64,000 bases of DNA, taken from the NCBI GenBank assembly GCA_022497155.1, contig MU385744.1, forward strand, positions 443,481-507,480. The letters are read 5' to 3'. The notes below the pieces were generated by a model. The model saw only the letters and a list, made by a program, of their open reading frames with translations. It was not told the origin of the DNA and searched no databases. A program made the translations under genes and the position numbers. This document shows, piece after piece, positions 10,809 to 21,647 of this stretch. The number at the start of each line of letters is the position of its first letter. The first letter of the stretch is position 1. The DNA is from Whalleya microplaca (taxonomy: Eukaryota; Ascomycota; Sordariomycetes; Xylariales; Xylariaceae).

Positions 10809-12585
10809 TTAGCATTTACAGCTTTCGTTCCTGGACACACACTTACCGGCGACCTGCCAGCGCCTTCCAATCAGCTGCAGAAGTTCCACCGTATCCTTCA
10901 GCCACGTAGCCGCATCCGAATCCTCGTCTTCGAGGATGAACCACTCGCTTTCACCCGCCGCAGCGTACAAGCAATGGCACAGGAGCGGGCTGAGCCTGCT
11001 TTGCTGGCTGGCATCAGCCTTGACGAATTCAAGAATCCCCCTCGCAAGTTGCCAGGTGGCCTTGGTTACTTCGGGGATGCCTGCCATGGCCTCTCGCTGC
11101 ATCTCTGCTTCCTCGGAGGATCTATTGTGATTGCTCGAGTATGTCTCATTGCAAGCGTAGATGTCGTACAGGATGAGGCGAGCAGAAAAGCACAAGGCTA
11201 ACGCTACGGATAGAGAGCCAATGGGAGCAGATATGTCGTTAGAGATGTTGTGGAGATGCGACGATAGAGATGCGAGGATCGAGTGGAGTTGCTTGGCCTC
11301 GGGTATCCGAAAGCCGGGCGCGATGTTCGCGGTGGTTTCGTCGCGGTGCTGTAAGACGCGACCAAGCACGTGCGCCGCCTGGCACACATTGGCGAACGAC
11401 CCCAGGCTCGTGTCATCGGAGAACGAAGATGCGAATAGGGGTTCGTTAAAGCCAATTGCACCCTCGTCCCACTGCGCTTCGGGGGACGGCAGGAGCTCTC
11501 CTGGACTCGGCTCAGGGGCCGATAGGGGCAGACCATTAACGCCTTGGTTGACGATCCTAGATATAAGTGAGATGGTGCAGACGGTTTGATACCTTAGTGA
11601 GGGAAAGCCAACCTGTCAAGACAGAAGACAGCCCAGAAGGCACGCCTTTCCTCCTCTCGCGCAGTCCATGTGACTGTTCCCATGAACAGCTGGGCCGCGT
11701 GCTTACGGTCGTGAAATCCCATCATGATACTTAGCCTCGTAGCATGACCAACACGCAGATATGCAGCTGGATATATCGCGTGGCCAATTTCGTAAATAGA
11801 GAGTAGTATGATAGATTGCAGGAGTTGAAGAGACGGCAGGCATGCGTTCTCTATTTTCAGTAAGATCTCCTGCACGCTTCCGTACAGGTGATTTGCTGCG
11901 GCCGGTGTGTCCGGTGGCAGGGGCTCCGACACCAGCTTCATGCAGAGGAACAGCAGCGTCGAGACCCCGTCTGCGGCTAGCCCAGTTTCCAGCATGCTCC
12001 GGCGAATGCGCTTCGTGCTCAGGATAGGCAGCCATGGATGGATAGCGGAGAAGTATTCTTCGTAGAGCGTATGCGCCTCCAATGAGAGATCAAGGGAGAA
12101 TGTCCCGATATTGGTGAAGTGACTACAGTCGGAGGGCAGCAGCTTGGTGAAGGCTTCGGAGTCGAGGAAGTACAGAGCTGGAAAGGCGCTGGTGCGACCC
12201 TGCTCCGATGCCCCATTCTCAGAGACGCTTAGCTGAGGCCTTGAGGGTGAGCTGCCCAGGCTTTGTAAATCGTCTCTCACATCCCCACTGGAAATGTTGG
12301 CGCCTAGTTCTATATCCGAAGCTGCACATGCATCTAGCACCCGCGACGGATATGTGCACGGTTTACCGAGCCGAAGACACTAATAATGGTGTCAATATCT
12401 GCAGATTATGGGGTTCCCTTACTAGACCGTCACTCACCAACGAACAGGATGGTAGCTCTTTTGGACACTTCCGTTTCAATCTCCTATGGATTATGAGTGA
12501 GTAGCGAGTAGGTGAGGAGCTAATAGACACCGTACCGACATGCGTTACACGCAAATCTCGCTCTGCGGTCCATTGTAGGAACCAT
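10809..12585 (-). CDS. Zn2Cys6 fungal transcription factor
   Basis: My model has four exons: 12585-12536, 12483-12438, 12379-11613 and 11556-10809, giving 536 residues. Splicing exons 1 to 3 assembles a complete zinc cluster with spacing C-x2-C-x6-C-x6-C-x2-C-x6-C, starting CNACRRLKRKCPKELPSC; no single ORF shows it. The middle contains the fungal-specific transcription factor (MHR) domain, with YEEYFSAIHPWLPIL near residue 140 and RRAFWAVFCLDRL before intron 3. Intron 2 has a strong GTGAGT donor; intron 3 uses a weaker GTTGGC donor, but the join restores DRIVNQG in frame. The protein should be a nuclear DNA-binding regulator. Its upstream region carries repeated CCG/CGG palindromes, suggesting autoregulation. 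Targets are unknown. Confidence 0.88.
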
Positions 12586-12638
12586 TGATCTTGGTCACTT
12601 TACGTCAAGTTAATAGTATAATCACTCTTTAATCGGGT

Positions 12639-13020
12639 AGTCCGCTCTCAATAGAAAGCAGGAGCGGACTTGTGTTCCATAGTCCGACTTATAGATCTTT
12701 TACTGAAAGCCAATCTTACTTGATCATCAGGGTGACTCAAGCTTTGCATTGATCTCCGAAGACCTACATATGTGTACCGAGAGACGGTGTGAGATGTATG
12801 GCCATAGACTAGCTTATCCAGACTGTAAGACCTAAGATAATGCGAGTAGTATCATTCCTCCTGTTCTTCGAGCATAGGGATCTGGTATGACGTTTAATGG
12901 CCTGAGAGTAGATACTCCTAGTATAGCTCAAGGAGAAAATGTCCGCTCACGTGAGCGGACGCTTGCAGGATAGAGATGAAAATGCCGCTCTACTGCAGAA
13001 ATACTCCGCTATGTCCGCTC
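12639..13020. promoter_or_regulatory. Cluster of GTCCGCTC palindromic sites upstream of the Zn2Cys6 gene
   Basis: AGTCCGCT at 12639-12646 faces AGCGGACT at 12663-12670. A perfect 20-bp palindrome, GTCCGCTCACGTGAGCGGAC, lies at 12941-12960 with CACGTG in its centre. Further CCGCTC-type copies occur at 12985-12990, 13005-13010 and 13013-13020. CCG/CGG half-sites in symmetric pairs are what Zn2Cys6 dimers usually bind. The cluster sits 55-435 bp upstream of the transcription factor start. Autoregulation is an inference. Confidence 0.6.
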
Positions 13021-13320
13021 CCGAGCTCCCCTCACTATCATAGTCCTGCATGGTAGCTCAACTATATCATGTACATAAGAGATGAAGAGGATAATAGAAG
13101 ACAATACCATTAAAAGTAGCTGGGGTCTTTACATGAAACATTATTGAACTACTCTCGATATCAACCTTAGTCATACATAGTCATAGTTCAGGCCTAACCT
13201 GCCTAGTTATTCTGCAAGCTTGCAAGTCGATTCTCTGCATTCAATCGTCTCAACCAAAGGCAGACTACCTAACTGCTCCCTGACAAAGCACGGTTATCGC
13301 ACTGTTGAACATGACGTTTC

Positions 13321-15033
13321 TTACGACTTGTAGAATCCCTTTACAAAGTCACGAATGACAGCCAATAGACTTCCACCCGCAAGAGATCGGTGCCGCGTCC
13401 AATATAGACCAAAAGCACCCGCAATAACAGGACCAAAGAGCAGCGCCACCAGTCCACGCAGCAGGACCTTTCCCTGGTGCTCACTTTTCGCCACCACCTC
13501 CGAGTATCTCTCGTTTCCGAAGCTGACTCGGGAGTACTTCGTGTGCCACCCCAGGCTCGGCACGTGGGCGGACAAGAACTCCTCCAGGAACTTGCGCAGC
13601 CGGTACGTCGGGGACAGCACCGAGTCGCGCATCTCGACGTAGTTCTGCAGCGCGAGATCGTTGATGGCGTGGGCGTCGTCGATGCGCAGCGCCGAGTATT
13701 CCACGAGCGCCACGCCTCGCTGCAACGCGGCGTCGATCGTGCCGGGGCTTTCGGGGTTGTTGTCCTCGGCTGCTGCGTGTTTGTCGAGGATCGAGAAGAG
13801 GATGCGGACGTCCTCGAGCCCGGCGTTCATGCCCTGCCCGTAGAATGGGACCATTGCGTGCGCGGCATCTCCTAGGATGACGACGGATGTCGAGTAGTGG
13901 TAGGGCTGGCACTTGATGGTGATAAGGGGGAGATGCGGGTTGGCTGCAAATGATGCGATTAGCTCGCTGGGCTCTATGAGCGAGGTTACCCCTGGAAAAT
14001 GCTGATCGAAGAATGCTGGCAGCTTAGACGAGTCTGCTTCCAATTTTGCAATTTCGGCGCCTGGCAGGAAAAGAGTACACGTGAAGGATCCATCCTTTTG
14101 CGGTGTTAGTAATAATAATATTGTGTCGAGAGTGCTGTTACATACCTCACTGGGGATGGCGATGAACATGAACTGCTTTCCAGGCCATATATGAAGATGG
14201 TTAGGTGATATCCGGAATATGGACTTTGGGTCTTCCGGGTCGGCTTTCTCATTAGCCTTGATTTGAAACTCGCACCACAGCGTGTCGATGTACTTCTGCT
14301 GGTAGTCCATTCTCGTGAACTTCATGAGGTGATACCGGACGGCGGAGTGTGCGCCATCTGCACCTATCATGAAATCGAAATCCACTTCGACCTCCTCTGG
14401 CCGACCTGATGAACCTTCTTGATCCTTTACCTCGAACCAGGCTTTGCGCCGCTTGAAGTCGGCACCCGTGAGCTTGTGGTCGAAGAAGAACTTCACATTG
14501 GGCATTTTGCCTAGTATATCTAGTAGCCTTGTATTGAGACCGGCTCTATCAACAGCGAATATTGTCTGTTCGGAAAAGTCAGTAGATTGGTCTTCATATC
14601 AACCGAAAGTGCAAGAGGCCTTCACCCTTCCGTGTATATCGTAATCCTGGGGTTCCTCGAACAGCTCACCAGATGGTCGCTTTCCATGGATCATCCTTCC
14701 TCGCATGGGAATGGTCGCCGAGAATACATGATCAAGAAGCTCCTGTTGATCAGCATGGCGCATAGCATTGATGCCCCTTTCGGACAGAGCCAAATTGATA
14801 GACTTGGTGAAATTCAGAGGCGTTGTTGACGGGTCGCGTAAATCTGCATAGTGTTAGTTTTCGAGTTTCACATGTCATATGAACTGGAGGTTTGGTGAAG
14901 GATTCTAAGGAACTTTAGACCGACCACCGCGGAGCTCATAAATCTCAACATCATGACCTCTCTTAGCCGCATACAACGCAGCCAGCGATCCTACGGGACC
15001 AGCGCCGACTACAACGTATTTTTGATTAGCCAT
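13321..15033 (-). CDS. bna4: Kynurenine 3-monooxygenase
   Basis: Four exons (15033-14928, 14843-14626, 14565-14146, 14094-13321) give 505 residues, normal for fungal KMO. The enzyme is an FAD-dependent hydroxylase that converts L-kynurenine to 3-hydroxykynurenine with NADPH and O2 in de novo NAD synthesis, usually at the outer mitochondrial membrane. Visible features are the N-terminal Rossmann motif [20 protein letters not shown], the INLALSERG segment, [11 protein letters not shown], the [10 protein letters not shown] motif, and [18 protein letters not shown] for FAD binding. A hydrophobic C-terminal stretch fits membrane anchoring. Intron 1 has a good branch site (CTAAC). Intron 3 (14145-14095, 51 nt) is a multiple of three without a stop, so unspliced mRNA would still be open. 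Neighbours are unrelated in pathway. Confidence 0.93.
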
Positions 15034-15875
15034 TCTTGATAGAAGGCAAATACGATAGGCATCACTATAATGTTGAATAGATATGTTTAAAAGTCGTAAC
15101 CTTACATGATATGAACGTTTACTAGATGGAAGTGACGATGGATAATGACTCGAAACTATCATCAGTCTCGACCCATTTCAGTGGGAACTGCCGGGTACGG
15201 CCGGGTACCAACGGAGCAGATAGTGCCATATACATTTCGGTAGTACACTACATTAGGTAATTGAGGGTAATATCCAAAATATCCAACTACTATTTTCAGG
15301 CTTATTGAATAATTGTTGTCTAAGAGGCGAAAACTTCTCATAGGTCGTAACGGATATGTACTAATCTTATGTGTATATAACCTACAGATTATACTACTAT
15401 ATTTGGTACAAAAACGGTCTGTTGTAAGCTGTATGTATTTACAGGGATCTGTATCAGGCAATTTACGGAGTACGCAGTACATGTATGCAACAGGCGGCCC
15501 CCATAAGTGAATACGTAGTAAAGATCTGCATCCCGTCAAGAACTTTGCATGAAACGGGTGCGGCGATAAGGTGCCCACTGGGTCACTGGCCGGCGGGAGC
15601 AGCGTTCGCATTTTAGAGTGGGGCCACCAACGGCACTGCGCCTTAAGCCTTCGGCACGCCCTTTGTTTTACAACAATTAAGTTACAGCCTTTTTTTTTGT
15701 CCTTTTTCTCTTGCGCCTTGCTATGAAAATCTGGACTCGACAGCCCAGTTGACCTCTCTCTTGTGTTCACGGCTTGCTTGCGACTAGGAAGTGTGGCTCT
15801 TCAGATTATATTTCCCATATCGACTTTCCCTCGATCGTCAACCTCGATCATCGACCTCGAGCGAGCCCCTCCATC
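15034..15875. promoter_or_regulatory. Divergent promoter region of KMO and MAP1
   Basis: 842 bp lie between the two divergent start codons. A 202-codon ORF on the minus strand (15162-15770) has no protein-like character and overlaps probable UTRs. A poly-T tract at about 15692-15708 and CT-rich sequence precede MAP1. No firm regulatory site was identified. Confidence 0.5.
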
Positions 15876-17263
15876 ATGGCCGCGGACCAGCCCGTCAAGA
15901 AGTGCCTTGGCGCAGGATGTGAAAACGATGCGTCCGCGCTGCAGTGTCCCACCTGTTTGAAAATGGGCATCAAGGACAGCAACTTCTGTTCGCAGGATTG
16001 CTTCAAGAAGAACTGGGTCCGTATGCTTCAACCTCCGTCCACCCGTTGTACTCGATGCTGACTTTCCGTGCCCGTCGCCAGAGTGAACACAAGGCCTTGC
16101 ACAAGACCGCCCAAGGCAAGACACAGAATAGTATTCTTGACCATGTCCGCACTCCAAGGGTCGTATCTAAACCTGATCCAGCAACCGGCTTCTTCAACCC
16201 GTTTCCCTCCTTCGCATACACCGGCCCGCTTCGACCTGTCTACCCACTGTCCGAAAGGCGCAGGATCCCCAAGTCGATACCGCATCCCGATTACGCGGAG
16301 AGCGGCTACCCGAATAGCGAGCGATTCATCAATAGAAACAAGTTCGACATACTCGATGCCAAGGGCCAGGAAGCTATGCGCAAGGTGTGCAGGTTAGGGC
16401 GAGAGATTTTAGATATTGTTGCGGCCGAGGCTAGGCCTGGCGTCACAACAGATTACCTCGATGAAGTCTGCCATAAGGCTTGCATAGAGCGAGAAGTGAG
16501 TCGTACAGGAGCAACAGTGTTACCAGGATACTAATTGTCGCAGTCCTACCCCTCGCCCCTTAACTACAACAACTTCCCCAAATCTATCTGTACCTCGGTG
16601 AACGAAGTTATTTGTCACGGCATCCCCGATCAACGAGTATTATTAGATGGCGATATTATTAACTTGGATGTCTCGATATACCACGGGGGATACCATGCCG
16701 ATCTAAACGAGACTTACTACGTAGGCGACAAAGCGAAGGCGGACCCGGACTCGGTCAGGGTGGTCGAGGCAGCTCGAGAATGCTTAGATGAAGCAGCCAA
16801 ACTTATTAAGCCGGGAACACTGATTCGAGAGTTCGGAAATGCCATTGAGAAGCATGCCAAGTCCAAAGACTGCAGCGTTATCAGGACGTACTGCGGCCAC
16901 GGAGTCAACAGCCTGTTCCATTGTCCGCCTAACGTGCCGCATTATGCAAAGAACAAGGCCGTGGGCGAATGTAAACCTGGCATGACCTTTACTATCGAGC
17001 CCATGATTGCGTTGGGTAAGTACCGTGACGTCACATGGCCAGACAACTGGACCAGCACTACAATTGACGGTAAAAGAACTGCCCAGTTCGGTAAGTCGAC
17101 CCAGCCTTGTCACTGTAGAGGAAGCTATTTGCTGACAACCTATCCAGAACACACGTACCTTGTAACCGAGACTGGAGTAGAGGTTTTGACAGCGAGGACA
17201 GAGAACTCGCCCGGTGGGCCTGTACCCATGCCCTCACCTCAAAATGGTGTAAATGGCAGCTGA
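15876..17263 (+). CDS. MAP1: Methionine aminopeptidase 1
   Basis: Exons 15876-16016, 16082-16495, 16544-17090 and 17148-17263 encode 405 residues. The enzyme removes the initiator methionine from nascent proteins at the ribosome. The N-terminus carries the eukaryotic MAP1 zinc finger with Cys10, Cys15, Cys24, Cys27, Cys38, Cys42, His50 and His54. The catalytic pita-bread domain shows the five metal ligands: Asp in NLDVS, Asp in HADLNET, His in GHGVN, Glu in TIEPM and Glu in TETGVEV. The substrate-side His is visible in HCPPNVPHY. Intron 1 uses a non-consensus GTCCGT donor, but the join [10 protein letters not shown] matches the family. The last exon ends in a Pro/Gly-rich tail. Confidence 0.95.
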
Positions 17264-18495
17264 TAGCATGTAATTCATGATGAGTTATAGCCATAGTATG
17301 GCCCTAGGTTTCATGGGTGCCGCAGACTGCCAGAATTTGTCACAACTTAAAGAGACGGAGGCATACATATAATACAGTTGGCAGGAGACAGACGACGAAA
17401 TGTTCACCAATACCTATCATCTTTGCATGCATCAAATGCCTCCTACCTAGTATTAGTTTACTTAGCCATTCAAAGCGCGAGTAGCAATGCATAATGCAAT
17501 CCTTTTATTCGGTGTTCACCGAATTCACCTCATTGCTTTGTTTTACTTTTTCTACTTCATGATTTGTACAGTCGCGGCCAAGTCAGCCCCTGATTATTTT
17601 TGTGAGCCCAACCACATGGCACAAGCTACACCTGTAGGTAGGCAGCCTAGGCAGCTAGGTACCTACCTAGGTGGGTAACCCGTATGTATGTAAGCCGTAT
17701 ATGCTTAAGTACCTAGCATTTAGTGGATCCGTTTGCCTCCACTTTTTCCAGCCTCCAACCTAACGGTGCAGGTATCGAATTTGCAGGTGGGAGTGGCAGA
17801 AGTGGGTGGGTGAATAACGGACAGGGGGGTGAGTTAAGGGTAGGTGTAGGGGTGGTCTGTGTAGGTACCTAGCCGAAGCTCCAAGCTTGTAGCAGCAGTA
17901 GTAGCAGCAGCAGCCCAAACGCAGAGAACCTAGCAGAGAAGCCTCGAACTCCTCCGCAGTCACTTGCCAGCCTTTTCTCCCTCCTCGCGCGAACCGCTTT
18001 CATCATCCGCCCACACAAATAAATCACCGGCCTGCAGTTTTTTTGCCAAAAACCAACTAATTGTATAAACTACAATTACCCTTGGTTTCGCGGAATCCAG
18101 CAAACCTGCCTATTCACAATTAGACGACACGTATCATCAAAAACTGCCACATCAAATAAAAATTTCCGTAACAACAGCATCAGGACAAACTTCGACTTGG
18201 GGCTGTCCAGCTTATCTCCGTCACTTTCCAGGAATACTTCCACCATCTCTCTCGCGCGCCTCACTCAAACTTGGCCACCCCCGATCCTGCTCCTCCTCCT
18301 CCTCGATACCCCTCAGCGAGCATCCTCGGCCCAAACAGACACAGACAAATAAAGCTCGAGTTACAACTCACGACTATTGTTCACCGAGCGATTGTCTGAG
18401 AGCTCTGTTGCTAGGCTAGATCTGCTGTGTTATTATTTTCAGTCGGCGCGAGCTCTCTCCCCCCAGCCCGATCATAACAATACAACACCGTCACC
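17264..18495. other. Intergenic region upstream of ERV14-like gene
   Basis: 1.2 kb with no supported gene. It holds repeats of the short motif GGTAGGTACCTA (about 17635-17720 and 17858) and CT-rich tracts (about 18286-18310) typical of fungal promoters close to the next start codon. Confidence 0.5.
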
Positions 18496-19200
18496 ATGTC
18501 GGGCGAAGCGTGGCTCTACCTCTTCGCCGTGCTGATAAATGCCGTCAATCTGTTCCTCCAAGTATTTTTCACCATTATGTACAGCGATTTAGAATGGTAT
18601 GTACGGAAGTTCCGACATCAGGAGCTTGTCGCTTGGCTTCGAGCTCCGCTAAATGTTTCAATACCCTACGTCATTCCCTCTATATACACATCTCTCTTCG
18701 TCCCTTACAGATGCTACAGATACAGATAGCTTGGCTAATAACTCCCTTCTTTATAGTGACTACATCAACCCCATCGATCTCTGCAACCGCTTGAACACCT
18801 ACATCATCCCCGAGGCTGCGGTGCATGGATTCCTGACCTTCTTGTTCCTCATCAACGGCTACTGGATGGCTCTGATTCTCAACCTACCGCTCCTCTCCTG
18901 GAATATCAAGAAGTATGTTGCGCTCTATTTCCGCTGCGGTTGTTTAAAGTTTAAGCCAAGGGCACTAACGTGTTTCACAGGATCGTTGATAACACGCACT
19001 TGCTGGATGCCACCGAGATCTTCCGGAAGCTAAATGTTCACAAGAAGGTAAGGGCCCTCGAGAGGTGTGTAGAGATGCTGGAATATCTGATCTAACCCTA
19101 TGCGCAGGAATCATTCATCAAGCTGGGTTTCCACCTGGTCATGTTCTTCTTCTACCTGTACAGCATGATCGTCGCCTTGATCAAGGACGAGACGAAATAA
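18496..19200 (+). CDS. erv14: ER-vesicle cargo receptor Erv14 / cornichon
   Basis: Four exons (18496-18596, 18757-18912, 18981-19047, 19108-19200) give 138 residues, exactly the usual Erv14 size. It is a small multi-span membrane protein that loads integral membrane cargo into COPII vesicles leaving the ER. Family signatures after splicing are the first hydrophobic segment [19 protein letters not shown], then [18 protein letters not shown] with the first intron inside the Cys codon, the [14 protein letters not shown] segment, the conserved LLDATEIFR motif and the C-terminal hydrophobic helix ending KDETK. All introns have GT..AG borders, with GTATGT donors in the first two and GTAAGG in the third. 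Confidence 0.95.
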
Positions 19201-19912
19201 AGGGCCACGAACTAGGACACAGTGACATATACGGTGCAACCTGGACGACTTCCAGATCTTCTCATGAGCCATGGAAGCCGGGACCTTTTCAGAGGCTTGC
19301 GGCTTGCTGAGCGGTTGTTGTATTCAATTTAGACAACCTGGAGCGACTCTTGATGGATATGCTTGGACAGGAGAAATGGGCTTTGAACGAATCGATGAAG
19401 CGAAGGACAGTAGTCTCGGATTAGCGTCAGAATTGTCTACCGGTCTCTATTGCAGCAGACCTGTGATGCAATGGAGATGGGATGGGGAAGATGAGCGCCT
19501 GGGAATGGCCCACATGCGCGATTCAGCGCGAGCAGTGTTGATTTTATGGGCAGAACTTGAAACATACAGTAATGAAGCACTACATAATACCCAAACAACT
19601 ATGCGTCTTGTTGACTACCTCGAGTGTTATTCGTAATCAATCTGCCATTCTCTTGCGCCCAGTACGGAATATTCAGGCTATGTTCGTTCGTCCTGATAAT
19701 TGCATCAGACGAGGGAAGATGCACGTGAGCGTATGTACCCACACCTTTGCGTGGGGGTTCTGGGTGGCCAAAGCTCCCGAGGTCCTAACCTGGAAACTAG
19801 CTGGTTCGATGTACTTTGTACTTGCATACCTTCGCGTTGACCTGCTCCAAAATTTCTAGGCCAAGATCACCTCGAATTTTATTGATACCAACAACATCTA
19901 CAATTCGGCAAA
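19201..19912. other. Intergenic region between erv14 and prp17
   Basis: 712 bp containing the 3' end of the erv14 transcript and the prp17 promoter. No coding sequence or clear element is visible. Confidence 0.5.
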
Positions 19913-21647
19913 ATGGCAGACTTTGGGGACTACCCGCCGAACATGGCGCCGCAAGATGCGCTGATCGTCCGTGAACATGCCGAACCCGATCACGCAGTCG
20001 TGCCCTACACCGGCGAGGATCTCGCGCGCCCTAAGTTCGGGCCTCTCAACCCGTATAAAGACGAGACGAACACGCTGAAGCGCAAGAACATCCTCACCGG
20101 CACCGCCGAGGACACCTTCCTCAGCGAACACACCTTCCGCAGCAAACACCGCGCCATCGAGCGCAAAGGCGGCCCCGAGCGGGAATACGAATCCGGCGCC
20201 GCGGTCAAGGAGGAGGCGGCGAGGTTACGAGCCTCCAGACAGAAGAAGGGCGACGCGACGATCGCGGACGGCGACGGCGCGTACGTCGGGCCGTGGGCGA
20301 AGTACAAGAAGGATGAGTACGAGGAAGTCGGCGAGGACGAGGAGCTCGCGAGCGACGAGGAGGTCGAGTACATCTACGAAGATGAGGACGACGTCGTGGA
20401 GAGCGGCACGGTCGTCCCGGCGCCTGCGGCCGCGCTGGGCAGGAGGAAAGAAGTGGAGGAGCTGGGGGCGGAGTCGACGACGTTCCACGGCGAGCAGGAA
20501 TACGATTACCAGGGGCGCACGTACATGCACGTGCCGCTGGACCTCGACGTCAACCTGAAGAAGGACGTCGGCAGCATCACGAACTTCATACCCAAGAAGC
20601 TGGTGCACACGTGGAAGAACCACGGCGACAAGGCCGTCACGGCGCTCCGCTTCTTCCCGAACTCGGGGCACCTGCTGCTGTCCTCGGGCGCGGACACGAC
20701 CGTCAAGATCTGGGACGTGTACCACCAGCGGGAGCTCCTGCGCAGCTACGCGGGCCACACCAAGGCCGTCTCGGACATCAGCTTCAACACGTCGGGCACG
20801 CGGTTCCTGTCCGCGTCGTACGACCGCATGATGAAGCTATGGGACACGGAGACGGGGACGTGCCTCAACCGGTTCACGACGGGCAAGACGCCGCACGTGG
20901 TGAAATTCAACCCATCCCCCGAGCACGCGCACGAGTTCCTGGCGGGCATGTCGGACAAGAAGATCGTGCAGTTCGACACGCGCACGCGGGAGCTCGTGCA
21001 GGAGTACGACCACCATCTTAACGCGATCAATACGATCACCTTCGTCGACGACAACCGCCGCTTCATGACCACCTCCGACGACAAGTCCCTGCGCGCCTGG
21101 GACTACAACATCCCCGTCCCCATCAAGTACATCGCCGAGCCGTACATGTACCCGATGACGCGCGCCGCGCTGCACCCCTCCGGCAAGTACGTCGCCTACC
21201 AGAGCTCCGACAACCAGATCGTCGTGTACGGGGCCACGGACAAGTTCCGACAGAACCGCAAGTGAGTTCCCCCCCCCCCCCCCTTTATCCCAGTATCTAT
21301 CCACATATGTACATATCTTTCTCCCCCCGCTCCCCTTCCATTCCCCCTCCCACGCTAGTAAACTTGCGAGTTATCAACGACTAACCCCCTTTGCGAAATA
21401 AAGGAAAAGCTACCGCGGGCACAACAACGCGGGCACGGCCATCGACGTGGCGTGCAGCCCGGACGGGCAGTTCCTGGCCAGCGGCGACAGCGCGGGCTTC
21501 CTGTGCTTCTGGGACTGGAAGACCTGCAAGATGTACCACAAGCTGCCCGCCGGCGACCAGCCCGTCACCTGCGTGCAGTGGCACCCGCAGGAGACCAGCA
21601 AGGTCGTCGCTGCGGGGATGGACGGGGTGATCCGGTACTGGGATTAG
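19913..21647 (+). CDS. prp17: Pre-mRNA-processing factor 17 (Prp17/Cdc40), WD40 protein
   Basis: Two exons (19913-21261 and 21404-21647) encode 530 residues. Prp17 joins the spliceosome for the second catalytic step. The N-terminal ~220 residues include the conserved ALIVREHAEPDHAVVPYTG and PLNPYKDE-like segment followed by an acidic Glu/Asp-rich linker. From about residue 225 there is a seven-bladed WD40 propeller: repeats end in KIWD, KLWD, VQFD, RAWD, FWDW and RYWD. The 142-nt intron splits the Lys-rich NRKKSYRGHN junction and starts with GTGAGT followed by a run of about 14 C (21270-21283). The exons are strongly GC-rich. Confidence 0.95.

Noticed and set aside
15162..15770. 202-codon minus-strand ORF between KMO and MAP1
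   Set aside because: It has no domain, lies in the shared promoter region and includes low-complexity Lys from a poly-T tract.
20225..21304. Long antisense ORFs inside prp17
   Set aside because: Same GC-driven shadow effect; the sense frame encodes the conserved WD40 protein.
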